Positions 17,656 through 27,071 are shown, numbered from the stretch's first letter. The stretch: DNA of 64,000 bases from Bacteroidetes bacterium GWF2_35_48 (GCA_001769125.1 MEOG01000041.1:1-64000); one strand, 5' to 3'. Notes: generated from the letters alone by a model not told the origin. Numbers and translations are program-made.

Positions 17656-18585
17656 TTACAGTGCAAGCAAAATAGTACCTGTATTGCCGTTTTTCTCCCA
17701 GTCTATGCGGTAGTGCGTTGCGCAGTTTGAACCGCTTACAATGTTTCCGGAACTGTCAAGTCCAAAAGTGAGTGTTGCAGATTTACCATCCGCTGGAATG
17801 CTGTGTTTTTTCACGCCTGAAAAAGGTTCCCAGTAACAAGCCTGTTTTAAAACAAGTGGAGTAGTAATCTGTGTATAAAACTGTTCTCCGTTTCTATTAG
17901 TACCCCAGGTAACAAGTTGTGTCATTCCGTTGGCGCTTCCTGTTCCTTCAATGCTCACTTCGAGTTGACCTGATGCTGCAACTCCAGTGCAGGTTTTTTT
18001 ACGGGAAACATTCCATTGTCTTGTTGAATTATCGTCAAATAAAATCGTTAATGAACCTGTTACAGTATGAACAACAGCTGCACTGCCTGATATAAGCTCT
18101 CTTATTATTCCCCCGGATTCATTTACGAACGTTTTTGTTCCATTCAGAGTTATAGATTTTCCTGTAAGAACTCTTGTTATTTTAAGATTAATGAATTCAA
18201 TGGTTATTGTTGCACCCTGATTGCGCCACAACTGATTAACAGGTTTTGCAACCTTTACAACTCCCACCCTATTTCTTTTTCCGCTACAATTTAAACCATT
18301 ATAAGTAATAGTCCAAACAACATTATTGCTGATTGTGTCGGGTGTGCTGACTGTTGCATTACAGGGAAGCCATTCTACCGATTTTGCAGTACCTCCTGAA
18401 AGCATATCATTCGCATCATTTAACGCATCGTCTGTGTTGCTCTGAATTTCGTTTTCATCTTTTGATAATTGAGATAAGGATGTTGGGTCTGGTGTTTCTT
18501 CTTTATTTTTTTTGCATCCTGTAAACAAAAAAGCTGCAACAAAAAGAACCATTACGGCTGTCTGAATTAAATTTTTCTTTTTCAT
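17656..18585 (-). CDS. ECF-regulated lipoprotein of unknown function
   Basis: A 309-residue protein with lipoprotein signal ending FLFTGC and an acidic, Asn/Asp-rich linker (SKDENEIQSNTDDALNDANDML). The mature part is beta-rich with repeated W-T-I-T-Y and T-I-E-F-I patterns and six to seven cysteines that could form disulfides (CNATV, GLNCSG, KKTCTG, QACYWE, NCATHY). Its promoter carries the same bipartite motif as the fecR promoter 5.3 kb away, so it is probably a target of the ECF sigma factor in this window. A strong terminator follows. Function unknown. Confidence 0.8.
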   Translation of the reverse strand: MKKKNLIQTAVMVLFVAAFLFTGCKKNKEETPDPTSLSQLSKDENEIQSNTDDALNDANDMLSGGTAKSVEWLPCNATVSTPDTISNNVVWTITYNGLNCSGKRNRVGVVKVAKPVNQLWRNQGATITIEFINLKITRVLTGKSITLNGTKTFVNESGGIIRELISGSAAVVHTVTGSLTILFDDNSTRQWNVSRKKTCTGVAASGQLEVSIEGTGSANGMTQLVTWGTNRNGEQFYTQITTPLVLKQACYWEPFSGVKKHSIPADGKSATLTFGLDSSGNIVSGSNCATHYRIDWEKNGNTGTILLAL

Positions 18586-18630
18586 AATTTTATTTTTTAA
18601 GATTTAAATTTTTTATTTGTTTGCATTCAA

Positions 18631-18663
18631 TTATTATACACATAAATATTTATTTACCCTGAT
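18631..18663 (-). promoter_or_regulatory. Predicted ECF sigma promoter before the lipoprotein gene
   Basis: On the minus strand ATCAGGGTAAA is followed, 8 bases later, by TTATGTGTAT. The fecR promoter has the same two blocks at the same spacing; 25 of the first 28 positions agree. The site ends 46 bases before the ATG. Confidence 0.7.
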
Positions 18664-18764
18664 GCCTGTTTAATTTTTTCTTTAATTTATTCAAATTCGC
18701 ATTAAAACAATCATTCTCTTTTGCATTTCGTAAAAAATGCTGACTGCAAACCATGCAGTAAATA

Positions 18765-19179
18765 TTTCGGTGCTCTGCACCTTAGATTTGTTTTTATTAC
18801 ATTGTTGTTACAAATATCACGCAGCTCTGCCGCTGCATTTCAAATAAAGTAGCAGCAAAATTGCGATTACATTTGTAGCAGCAGGGCTGCGATAATATTT
18901 GTAGCAGCAGAGCTGCGATAATATTTGTAGCAGCAGAGCTGCAATAATATTTGTAGCAGCAGGGCTGCGATAATATTTGTAGCAGCAGAGCTGCGATAAT
19001 ATTTGTAGCAGCGTAGCTGCGATAATATCTGTAGCAGCAGAGCTGCGATAATATTTGTAGCAGCAGGGCTGCAATAATATTTGTAGCAGCAGAGCTGCGA
19101 TAATATTTGTAGCAGCGTAGCTGCGATAATATTTGTAGCAGCAGAGCTGCGTTGTTTACGAAGGTGCAGAGCACCGAAA
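18765..19179. repeat. 26-bp hairpin array bounded by perfect 19-bp inverted repeats
   Basis: Eleven contiguous 26-bp units run from 18875 to 19160, the last one partial. A degenerate unit precedes them at 18849 and an inverted partial unit lies at 18809-18836. Each unit contains GCAGC-nnn-GCTGC with nnn = AGA, AGG or GTA, then GATAATATTTGTA. The block is bounded by TTTCGGTGCTCTGCACCTT (18765-18783) and its exact reverse complement (19161-19179), themselves GGTGC-TCT-GCACC hairpins. There are no unique spacers, so it is not a CRISPR. Reading frames through it are only the repeat translated. Confidence 0.92.
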
Positions 19180-19270
19180 CAAAATACGGTTTATTAACGA
19201 ATAAAAAAATATGCGAAAGTACAGTTATTTTATTCTCTCAATAAGAAATAAAATTATGCAAATGTTTTTA

Positions 19271-20119
19271 TTAATTCACAACAATAATTGTTTGTATTAC
19301 ATCACAGGCACTGAAAAAACCTTTAGCACCACCCGTTAGATTTGTCGGGATATTTGCAGGGGATGAATCAAAAAGCCCTCCTCTCCATTTGGTTTCAATT
19401 AAAAGACAACGAATAAAATTTTCATGCTCTGCAGAGATGGAATATTTTTTTTCAGTAATTATTGTACCGGCAGGAAAAATTATGCGTTCTGTTTCTGGCG
19501 AGAAAATCTGGTTCACATCAATAGTTGTCAACGTATAATAATACATTAAAGTAAAACAGGGATTGCCTTGTAAACAGCTATCAGAGGAACTCCAGTCCAA
19601 TGTAATTTCATACATGAATGCTTTTTCATAATTATATGCACCTGCAATCCAATCAATTTTATAATTATTGGTTCCGCCGATTTTACTGTAACGAAGCGGC
19701 GAAAGGCTATTACATGGCTTCATCAAAGCAACAGCCGTGTACGTTTTTCCGCCAGAAATAATTTTCAATTTGTATTCATTTTCGGGAGAACCTGAAACAC
19801 TCGAAGCTGTCTGATATACTCCCGAACCAGAAGTTGTCTCTGTTAAAATAATTGAATCATTTATGCTTACAATGGCACCGCTTACGCCAACAGCAGGATC
19901 ATTGAGATTTTTTACCGGCTTTGAAATTTTAACCTGATGCGCTTTTTTTTCACTCGTTATCATTCCTTCAACTATGATAAAATCTTGTTCTTGAATATCA
20001 AGATTCCAATCAATTTTTTTCTCGCATGAGGTAACAAGAAGCGAAACGAATATATTTATAAAGCTGATAAATAATATTCCAGTTTTTTTATTAAAAAGAT
20101 ATTTTCTATTCATTCGCAT
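19271..20119 (-). CDS. DUF4249 lipoprotein, TonB-receptor partner
   Basis: The 282-residue protein has a signal ending VTSC and the DUF4249 start (DIQEQDFIIVEGMITSEKKAHQVKISKP), followed by a beta-sandwich-like part (AIVSINDSIILTETTSGSGVYQT, ENEYKLKIISGGKTYTA). DUF4249 proteins are encoded next to TonB-dependent receptors in Bacteroidetes and probably sit on the receptor's outer face, as SusD-like proteins do. The receptor gene ends 3 bases before this gene. Ligand unknown. Confidence 0.88.
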   Translation of the reverse strand: MRMNRKYLFNKKTGILFISFINIFVSLLVTSCEKKIDWNLDIQEQDFIIVEGMITSEKKAHQVKISKPVKNLNDPAVGVSGAIVSINDSIILTETTSGSGVYQTASSVSGSPENEYKLKIISGGKTYTAVALMKPCNSLSPLRYSKIGGTNNYKIDWIAGAYNYEKAFMYEITLDWSSSDSCLQGNPCFTLMYYYTLTTIDVNQIFSPETERIIFPAGTIITEKKYSISAEHENFIRCLLIETKWRGGLFDSSPANIPTNLTGGAKGFFSACDVIQTIIVVN

Positions 20120-20122
20120 TTT

Positions 20123-22825
20123 TCAGAATTTAAAATTATACGTAACAGATGGGATTACTCCCGCAACTGAAATCATGGTGGGAATAATTTCAGATTGTCC
20201 TGAAAGATCTGTGGGTACAACAAGCTTTCCATTATCATCCAGAATTTTTGTGAAATTTACAGATACAGGATTTTTATGTGCGTAAGCATTGTACAAAGTG
20301 AAAATCAAATTATGCTGAAATCTTTTTTCAGGTGGTCGGAAAGAATAAGTAACTGAAATATCCATGCGATGATACGCAGGCAGGCGATCGTTATTTTTAT
20401 CACCATAAACAGGAACGGTGTAGCCATTGAAATAGTAAAAACTTACCGGGGACGTAAATGCGCTTCCTGACATATAGAGCCAGTTTGCAGATAGCAACCA
20501 GTGTTTTTTTGCTTTATAAGAAATATTGATACATACATCATGAGGCCTGTCATAAGCTGCAACATACGAATTTCCGTTATTTATACCCAGAGTATTTTTT
20601 ATACTTCTCGAATATGTATATCCTATCCAACCTGTAAAATTACCATCCTGCTTGCGAATCATTAATTCTGTCCCGTAAGCATTTGATATTCCCTGTCGCA
20701 ATTCTCCCTCAATAGCCGGATTAAATAGAAGAGATGCATGATCTGCGTAGTCAATCTGATTTTGAATATGCTTGAAAAAAATTTCTCCGGAAAAATAAAA
20801 TAAACCTGAAAAATGCTTGAAATACCCTGCGGAAAACTGATCTGCATAAGAAGGCTTAATATTGGATCCGCTTGGTATCCATACTTCCATTGAAGTAAAA
20901 GGGCTGACCGAATTTGTTATCATGTGAAGAAACTGACTGTTTCGTGTGTAGCTTGCTTTCAGTGCAGTTCTTTTATTGATGCTGTATTTTACATTTATTC
21001 TTGGCTCTGCAGTTAAAAAAGATTTATATACTTCACCCTCATTTACGCTTGTTGAATCTATTACTATATGCTGGTCATTAAATGTAAAATATTTTGTTTC
21101 GCCAAGATCCTGCCACAAAGGAACTCTTATGCCATAACGAAGCGACCATTTCTCTGAAATTACCTGTTCATTGCTTCCATACAATGCGAATTCCCGGCTC
21201 TGATATTTAGCAACAGCAGGCAATTTCCTCTTCACATATTCATCAGATATTTCTACATTTCCCGGATTAGAAGAATGTATGTTGCAATGTATTCCTGTCT
21301 TTATTGTGTTTTTTGTATTGGCATACCAGGTAAAATCTGTTTTAAAACTGAAATTTGAGATTTCTGAATTCCAGAATTCATTTTTTTCTTTCGATATATA
21401 AAGATAGTAATTGTATCTGCTGATATAGGCAGTCGTATTTGAAAAAAGTTTCTGACTGAAAATATGGTTCCAGCGGAGTGTGCTCAGAAAATTATCCCAG
21501 CTGATTCCAAACGTATTTGTTCCTGCACTGTAAATACGGCTGAATTCATCAGCTCCTCTGTATAATGTTAAAAATATTCTGTTGTTATTATTTATTTTAA
21601 AATTAAGTTTTGCATTCAGGTCGTAAAAATTAATTTTTAATGTTTTTTTTGTTTGTCTTTGAATCCAGTTCATATTTGCACGCCGGGCAGAAACAATGTA
21701 TGAAATCCTATCTTTCCATACAGGACCTTCAAAAGAAATAGTTGAAGTGAAAGGTCCAATGCTTCCGCTCATTCCAAATTGTTTCATATTGCCATCTTTT
21801 GTACGTATATCAATCATTGACGACAAACGACCACCGTAACTTGCAGGAAAATCACCCTTATATGCTTCAATATCTTTAATTGCATCGGGAGCAATTGCAG
21901 AGAAAAAGCCAAATAAATGTGCAGGGTTATAAATAGGAGCATCGTCAATAAGAATCATATTTTGATCGCTGTTTCCACCTCTGACATAAAATAAAGTGGA
22001 GCCATCACCATAAGCTTTTATTCCGGAAACCGATTGTAAGGATTTTATAATATCCGTTTCACCAACAAAACCGGTCATCCCGGACAATGTTTTCGGAGTA
22101 AGTTTCATTTCTCCCGACTGATTCATTTCTACTTCCTTTTCCGGATCATCGGCTGAAATCTGTACTTCGCTTATTTGTGCTGTAGATGACTCCATCTCAA
22201 AGGAAATAGTTTGATTTCCGGTTAAATTCAATTCCTGAAAAACGGGTTTAAAGCCAATGTAAGAACAACACAAGATATATTTACCTTCAGGAAGTGTCAA
22301 TGAAAAATAACCGTAAGCATTTGTTGCAGCACCAAGGATGGTTCCTTTTGCAAAAATATTTGCACCAATTAATATTTCACCTGTAGATTTATCGCGCAGA
22401 TATCCATTAATAGTATATTTTGGTTTTATTGCTTCAGATTCTTTTTCTTTTTTATCATCAATATTTTTCTTTTCGTCAGACCCAACGCGGCGTTTTTTTA
22501 GTATTACCTGATTTTCTACAATTAAATATTCCACATCGTTTTGTAAAAATACAGCATCAAAAATTTCCTGAAGCGTTTTATTTTTAAGATGAATCGTTAT
22601 TAATTTTGAAACAGGTAACTGATCGGGGCTGTATGAAAAACGAATCGCACTTAAATTTTCGATTTTGTGTATTACATCGGAAAGCGGTTTGTTTTTTACT
22701 TTAAGCGTTATTTTTTGTGATAAGTCCTGAGCATGCGTGTTTATACAAGAAAAGAGAAAAATAAAGATTAATATTTTTTGAAGAAAAAATTTTGATACGA
22801 ATAATGTAAGAGCTTGCTTCATCAT
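20123..22825 (-). CDS. TonB-dependent outer-membrane receptor with STN signalling domain
   Basis: A 900-residue receptor. A signal peptide ends THAQ. It is followed by an STN/secretin-type domain (residues about 33-110, KITLKVKNKPLSDVIHKIEN), which contacts the anti-sigma factor. Then come a carboxypeptidase-regulatory-like domain (about 135-215, INGYLRDKSTGEILIGANIF), a plug (about 225-350, FYVRGGNSDQNMILIDDAPI) and a C-terminal 22-strand-type barrel ending in phenylalanine. The STN domain together with FecR and the ECF sigma suggests transcription responds to its ligand. The gene starts 23 bases after fecR. Confidence 0.93.
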   Translation of the reverse strand: MMKQALTLFVSKFFLQKILIFIFLFSCINTHAQDLSQKITLKVKNKPLSDVIHKIENLSAIRFSYSPDQLPVSKLITIHLKNKTLQEIFDAVFLQNDVEYLIVENQVILKKRRVGSDEKKNIDDKKEKESEAIKPKYTINGYLRDKSTGEILIGANIFAKGTILGAATNAYGYFSLTLPEGKYILCCSYIGFKPVFQELNLTGNQTISFEMESSTAQISEVQISADDPEKEVEMNQSGEMKLTPKTLSGMTGFVGETDIIKSLQSVSGIKAYGDGSTLFYVRGGNSDQNMILIDDAPIYNPAHLFGFFSAIAPDAIKDIEAYKGDFPASYGGRLSSMIDIRTKDGNMKQFGMSGSIGPFTSTISFEGPVWKDRISYIVSARRANMNWIQRQTKKTLKINFYDLNAKLNFKINNNNRIFLTLYRGADEFSRIYSAGTNTFGISWDNFLSTLRWNHIFSQKLFSNTTAYISRYNYYLYISKEKNEFWNSEISNFSFKTDFTWYANTKNTIKTGIHCNIHSSNPGNVEISDEYVKRKLPAVAKYQSREFALYGSNEQVISEKWSLRYGIRVPLWQDLGETKYFTFNDQHIVIDSTSVNEGEVYKSFLTAEPRINVKYSINKRTALKASYTRNSQFLHMITNSVSPFTSMEVWIPSGSNIKPSYADQFSAGYFKHFSGLFYFSGEIFFKHIQNQIDYADHASLLFNPAIEGELRQGISNAYGTELMIRKQDGNFTGWIGYTYSRSIKNTLGINNGNSYVAAYDRPHDVCINISYKAKKHWLLSANWLYMSGSAFTSPVSFYYFNGYTVPVYGDKNNDRLPAYHRMDISVTYSFRPPEKRFQHNLIFTLYNAYAHKNPVSVNFTKILDDNGKLVVPTDLSGQSEIIPTMISVAGVIPSVTYNFKF

Positions 22826-22848
22826 GGCAAAATTAAAATTCGTATCAT

Positions 22849-23862
22849 TTATTTACAAGCTTGCCCTGTAATTTGAATCTGCGCTCCTTTTTGTATAACC
22901 TCCACTCCAAGTGTTGCCTCAAGAATATTCAGAACAGCGCCGAGTTCCTGATCTTCAAAAGTGGCTGTCAGTTTGCATCCGGCAATTTGAGGATTTAATA
23001 TCCTAATATTTGTGTTATAGGTTTTATTTAATTCAGAGACAATATCATTTAATTTCTGATCTGTAAATACAAGCTTACGTGTTTTCCATGCAATGGAATT
23101 TTCATTTACAGAAATGGATTCGCTGATTTTATTTAAAACAGGCGAAAACACTGCTTGTTCACCCGGTTCTACTATTATTTTTTGATCAGGTGTATTTTTA
23201 TTGTAAACGGCGACTTTTCCTGTTTTTACAATCACTTCTACATTCCCGTCTTTTCCTTTTGTATTAACATAAAAAGTTGTACCCAGCACTTCTGCATAAA
23301 CAGGACCTGCGTCAATAATAAAAGGTTTTTTCTTATCAGGTTTAACATTAAAAAATGCTTCTCCTTCAAGTTTGATCATTCTTTTTTCTGCATCAAAATT
23401 TTCAGGGAATTCAATAAGCGTATTCGTATTCATAGAAACGACAGAACCATCCGGAAGTTTTGTTTCGGTGTTTTGTGTCTGCGCTATTAGTTTTCTGGTA
23501 TCAGGAGTTTGTGTTTTTGTATATATGATGTAAGAAAGGACTGCCAGTAAAACAATAGCAGCAGCTATTTTCACAAAAGCAAAAAACCCTTTTTTATTTT
23601 TTTCAGAATTAATTTCAATTCGATGAGAAGATGTTTTTGTTCCGATTTTATTTTTCAATTTATTCCATTCAAGCCCGGAATCAACAGTCGAAATGATTTT
23701 AGATTTTTCCGTAAGTTCCCATGTTTTTCTGAAATCAATAAAAGCTTTCTTGTATTCATCCGATTCTTTAATTTTTGAAGATATCAACAGCATATCTTCC
23801 GGTGAGGAATTCCCGGAAAAATATTTTATTAATAAATCATAATATGTTGAATCGGCCATCAT
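22849..23862 (-). CDS. FecR-family anti-sigma factor
   Basis: A 337-residue single-pass inner-membrane protein. The cytosolic N-terminal part (YYDLLIKYFSGNSSPEDMLLI) binds sigma. A membrane helix lies near residues 92-113 (FVKIAAAIVLLAVLSYIIYT). The periplasmic FecR domain contains TKLPDGSVVSMNTNTLIEFP and GEAFFNVKPDKKKPFIIDAG, and the C-terminal DUF4974/STN-like part ends in LNILEATLGVEVI. It heads the operon with the TonB receptor and DUF4249 gene and has its own ECF-type promoter. Its sigma partner is 2.5 kb upstream, separated by the restriction-modification genes. Confidence 0.93.
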   Translation of the reverse strand: MMADSTYYDLLIKYFSGNSSPEDMLLISSKIKESDEYKKAFIDFRKTWELTEKSKIISTVDSGLEWNKLKNKIGTKTSSHRIEINSEKNKKGFFAFVKIAAAIVLLAVLSYIIYTKTQTPDTRKLIAQTQNTETKLPDGSVVSMNTNTLIEFPENFDAEKRMIKLEGEAFFNVKPDKKKPFIIDAGPVYAEVLGTTFYVNTKGKDGNVEVIVKTGKVAVYNKNTPDQKIIVEPGEQAVFSPVLNKISESISVNENSIAWKTRKLVFTDQKLNDIVSELNKTYNTNIRILNPQIAGCKLTATFEDQELGAVLNILEATLGVEVIQKGAQIQITGQACK

Positions 23863-23910
23863 TTTTTTCTAATTATTATGTGCTCATGAGTTTCAAATTA
23901 CTCAGTTTAT

Positions 23911-23943
23911 CATTAATACACATTAATATGGTTTTACCCTGAT
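23911..23943 (-). promoter_or_regulatory. Predicted ECF sigma promoter before fecR
   Basis: Minus-strand ATCAGGGTAAA, then 8 bases, then TAATGTGTAT, matching the site before the lipoprotein at 17.7-18.6 kb in spacing and sequence. It lies 49 bases before the fecR ATG and downstream of the restriction-modification genes, so fecR can be expressed without readthrough from the sigma gene. Confidence 0.7.
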
Positions 23944-24001
23944 AAAAAAATTATTTATTTAACAACTGATAGGTGTCAGAACAAAGACCGATTTTTTGTA
24001 A

Positions 24002-24847
24002 TTAATTTATCTGGAAAATTATTAGTTTAGCCTTAATTAAATTTGCTGGATTATTTGGGTCTTTAACCTGCACATCAGTTATTGTCAAATTATTTAATCT
24101 TAAATTTTCAATTTTATCTCTGCTTTCAGTTGCAAAAGTTTGATATTTATCTGTCGGAATAATTGCAACTAATTCAAATGTATTTAATGTTGGAGTATGT
24201 AAATAATTGAATACTCTTCTCGGATTCTGAATTTGCCACATTCCTCTGATTCGTAAGTTTGTTATTCCCAAGGGATCAACTCTATTAACTCGTCCTAATT
24301 CATTTGTTTCAGCCAATTCAACATTTGGAATTTCATTTATTCCGTCAGTAATTTTCTGCTTAATAATTTGATAAGTTTCATGTTTAGCCGCATAAATATT
24401 TCCATAAACCATCCAGAGAGAATTTACACTTTCATCAGATGTATGTCCTACGCAATAAATCAAATCTTTTTCAGTCCAATTTTCACAAGTTCTGCACTCC
24501 TGAGTTATCATTGGACTATCAGATTTCATATTTGATTTCGGATATGAACTGTTCAATGCTAAATCACTATTAACACTTTGAGTTTTCTTGACCTCTATAG
24601 CATCACCTTCTCTAATCATAATATCCGGGGGATGATTTTGATTACCCAACCAAGAGAAAACTTCATTATGTTTTCTTATTCGGTCAACATCATTAACTAT
24701 TTGAATTGTATTAGCAAATGCATCTTTAACAAAATTTTCTAATGCTTCACCTACATTATTGGCACGATTTCTACCTGAATAATGACTTTTTATTTCAAGT
24801 ATTGGATTATTGATTATGTTTATAATTGCTTCTAAAATATTTGTCAT
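24002..24847 (-). CDS. Type II restriction endonuclease, NgoPII family (GGCC expected)
   Basis: The 281-residue protein matches NgoPII-type endonucleases throughout: [58 protein letters not shown], and [20 protein letters not shown]. The catalytic PD-ExK set is D75, E85 and K87 (PPDIM...AIEVKK). NgoPII cuts GGCC, so this enzyme probably does too; the specificity is inferred from the family. Its start overlaps the methyltransferase stop by 4 bases (ATGA), which couples nuclease translation to prior methylase synthesis. Confidence 0.88.
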   Translation of the reverse strand: MTNILEAIINIINNPILEIKSHYSGRNRANNVGEALENFVKDAFANTIQIVNDVDRIRKHNEVFSWLGNQNHPPDIMIREGDAIEVKKTQSVNSDLALNSSYPKSNMKSDSPMITQECRTCENWTEKDLIYCVGHTSDESVNSLWMVYGNIYAAKHETYQIIKQKITDGINEIPNVELAETNELGRVNRVDPLGITNLRIRGMWQIQNPRRVFNYLHTPTLNTFELVAIIPTDKYQTFATESRDKIENLRLNNLTITDVQVKDPNNPANLIKAKLIIFQIN

Positions 24848-25884
24848 ACAGCTACAGCTTGCTTTTGTGTTACATCTATTTGCTTTTGAATTTCTGTTTT
24901 TTTAAGTTGTTGTTTTATACTTTCTGCTAAAAATTTAGCAAGATTTACGGGAACAGCATTTCCGATCATTTTGTAACCTACAGGTACATTGATATAATGA
25001 AAAATAAAATTATCAGGGAATGTTTGAATTCTAGCACATTCTCTAACGCTTAATCTTCTATAGAGATGCTCTTGTTTTGGTTCGAAAATTCGGATATTTT
25101 GTTCAATAAATTTCATTTTAGGTGCTTGTGGATGAATTGGCGCATGTCTTCCTCCTGCTTGAATCGTAAATGATTGTTCATCCCAACTTCTTACACGATT
25201 TCTGGACATAAATATTGACGAAAAATCTCCTATCATATACTCATGATTAGGAATAATACAATTTTTACCATTAGTTTTATTATATTTAAGAGCGGGTATT
25301 GAATTATCTTTTAAATCAAATATAGCATTTTGTAATGTTAGTTTTGGAAAATTTGGTTTTGGAAATTGAAATTTAAAATTCAAATCTTTTCTGATACCTA
25401 TAAAAAAAACTCGTTTCCTATCTTGAGGGACATTATAATCACAAGCATTCAACATTTCAAAAGACAATTCATAACCAATACCTGCATTTCTAAATAATTC
25501 TTTTATGTTATTTAATGCACTTGAATGTCTATCTATCAGCATACCACTTACATTCTCTGCTAAAAAAAACTTTGGTTGTTTTGCTTCGAGAATTCTAATA
25601 AAATCAAAAAACAATTGACCTCTTTTATCTTCAATTCCTCTTAATGCACCAGCTTCACTCCAACTTTGACAAGGTGGCCCTCCAATTATTCCATCACACT
25701 CTGGAACTTCATTTGAAGGAATATTTACAATACTTCTTTTATCTAATATTGTAAATGGATGATTTTTCTGATATGTTTCCCATATTTCATTATCATATTC
25801 GTTTGCCCAAATGACATCGAACCCTGCCTTTTGAAATCCAAGATCAAGACCACCTGCTCCAGCAAAAAAAGATACTATTTTCAT
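24844..25884 (-). CDS. DNA (cytosine-5)-methyltransferase of the NgoPII-type system
   Basis: It protects host DNA by methylating cytosine in the nuclease's site. The 346-residue enzyme has the C5-methylase motifs in order: [13 protein letters not shown] (I), [12 protein letters not shown] with catalytic C72 (IV), ENVSGM (VI), [13 protein letters not shown] (VIII), [14 protein letters not shown] (IX) and [12 protein letters not shown] (X). The target-recognition region between VIII and IX is short. It overlaps the controller gene by 4 bases upstream and the nuclease by 4 bases downstream, forming a C-M-R operon. Confidence 0.95.
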   Translation of the reverse strand: MKIVSFFAGAGGLDLGFQKAGFDVIWANEYDNEIWETYQKNHPFTILDKRSIVNIPSNEVPECDGIIGGPPCQSWSEAGALRGIEDKRGQLFFDFIRILEAKQPKFFLAENVSGMLIDRHSSALNNIKELFRNAGIGYELSFEMLNACDYNVPQDRKRVFFIGIRKDLNFKFQFPKPNFPKLTLQNAIFDLKDNSIPALKYNKTNGKNCIIPNHEYMIGDFSSIFMSRNRVRSWDEQSFTIQAGGRHAPIHPQAPKMKFIEQNIRIFEPKQEHLYRRLSVRECARIQTFPDNFIFHYINVPVGYKMIGNAVPVNLAKFLAESIKQQLKKTEIQKQIDVTQKQAVAV

Positions 25885-26207
25885 ATTATTATTGATTTTT
25901 TTGATTTTAAATATTTTATTTTTTGTTCTGCGAGAATTAAAGTTTCCTTATTACAATTATTTGCATACAGTTTTTTAGCAATAATATCACTAAAAAATTC
26001 AGTTCTTAATTTTGTAATATTTAATTTGAAAATTTTAGCTAAAAGGCTTAGCCTTTTTTCATCAAATTCTCTTTTATTATTTTCAATTTTGCTCAAATTA
26101 GCAGAATCCAAGTCAAGTTTTGCAGCCAATTGAGTTAATGTAAACCCATTATCAAGTCTAAGTTTTTTAATATATTCTCCGAATGTTTCTTTCATTTGAC
26201 TTGTCAT
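25881..26207 (-). CDS. XRE-type controller protein of the restriction-modification system
   Basis: A 108-residue DNA-binding protein with a Cro/CI helix-turn-helix at about residues 12-65 ([33 protein letters not shown]) and a helical C-terminal tail. It is the first gene of a three-gene operon with the methylase and nuclease, the position of C proteins that delay nuclease expression. The promoter places the transcript start at or within a few bases of the ATG, so the message is probably leaderless. A palindrome covers the start codon and -7 box. Confidence 0.88.
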   Translation of the reverse strand: MTSQMKETFGEYIKKLRLDNGFTLTQLAAKLDLDSANLSKIENNKREFDEKRLSLLAKIFKLNITKLRTEFFSDIIAKKLYANNCNKETLILAEQKIKYLKSKKSIII

Positions 26208-26245
26208 TTTTTGACAAAAATATATAAACTTTATTTAAAATCAAA
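26197..26245 (-). promoter_or_regulatory. Leaderless promoter and controller operator of the R-M operon
   Basis: On the minus strand TTTG (26242-26245), a 19-base spacer and TATTTTTG (26215-26222) give a textbook Bacteroidetes -33/-7 promoter. The ATG begins only 8 bases further. TTGTCA-N5-TGACAA (26201-26217) spans the -7 box and start codon, with another TGAC at 26197-26200. This is a good candidate for the controller binding site. Confidence 0.72.
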
Positions 26246-26419
26246 TTGTAGATTAATATTTTTATTATTTCCAAATTCATTTTTTTTGTCGTACGTATCC
26301 TAATTTGTGCGGTTGGAAAAAAATAACATCACTTCGAGGCATGGTATGTCAAACAAAGCTATATGTTGAATAATATAATAATTTGTCTTTCATCTTAAAG
26401 TCTCGTTATACGTCGGTTT

Positions 26420-26983
26420 TTACCTTGTGCTTAACATCCAAACAAGAAAAGCTGTAATGTAATCTGCCAGTCTTATTCTTAGATGCTGCAACGCTTTTGA
26501 CATTTGTGTTTCAACTGTTTTTACGGAGATATTGAGTTTATCTGCAATTTCTCTGTATTTCAGGTTTTCAAAACGACTTAACATAAAAACTTCTCTGCAT
26601 TTTTCAGGTAATTCATTGATTGCTTCCTGGATTTTTTGTTCCAGTTCTTCACATGAAAACGGATCCAGTTCTTCAAACTCTGATACGTCCTCCAGATTTT
26701 CGAGAGTTAATAAATCACGATTAAATTTTTTATTATCGCGGAGAAAATTTAGACAACGATTATGTACAGTTGTTGACAAATAAGATTTAACCGATTTTGA
26801 CAAATCAATATTGTCTTTTTTATCCCATAAATTGATAAAAGAATCATGTACTATTTCCTTTGCCGTTTCAAAATCTTTAACATAGCGCTGTGCAAAAAAA
26901 CAGAGCCCTTGAAAATGAGTTTTGAAAAGTAGCTCAAAAGCAGTTTCATCAAAAATAATATCCGGACTTTTAACTATTTCCAT
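26420..26983 (-). CDS. ECF RNA polymerase sigma factor (Bacteroidetes expansion group)
   Basis: The 187-residue sigma factor has region 2 (residues about 15-85: FELLFKTHFQGLCFFAQRYVKDFETAKEIVHDSFINLW) and region 4 (about 125-172: LPEKCREVFMLSRFENLKYREIADKLNISVKTVE). There is no region 3. A C-terminal hydrophobic tail (YITAFLVWMLS) is usual for this group. It directs transcription of FecR/TonB receptor genes when the receptor signals. Its own gene has a housekeeping-type -7 box. In this genome its FecR partner is separated from it by an R-M cassette. Confidence 0.93.
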   Translation of the reverse strand: MEIVKSPDIIFDETAFELLFKTHFQGLCFFAQRYVKDFETAKEIVHDSFINLWDKKDNIDLSKSVKSYLSTTVHNRCLNFLRDNKKFNRDLLTLENLEDVSEFEELDPFSCEELEQKIQEAINELPEKCREVFMLSRFENLKYREIADKLNISVKTVETQMSKALQHLRIRLADYITAFLVWMLSTR

Positions 26984-27000
26984 TGATTAGAATAATATCA

Positions 27001-27008
27001 CAAAAATA
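27001..27008 (-). promoter_or_regulatory. -7 box (TATTTTTG) of the ECF sigma gene
   Basis: The minus-strand TATTTTTG fits TAnnTTTG and lies 17 bases before the sigma ATG, which suggests that the housekeeping sigma transcribes the gene. Confidence 0.5.
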
Positions 27009-27071
27009 ACAATAATAAGGATAAGAAAAAGGGATATTATACGCTCGTCTGTCATATTTTCTCAATCGCTT

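Noticed and set aside
18797-19174. Open frames of 125 and 85 residues through the 26-bp array
   Set aside because: They are only the tandem repeat translated; residues repeat with the DNA period and there is no start context.
18765-19179. CRISPR array
   Set aside because: Units are contiguous with no unique spacers, and no cas gene is present.
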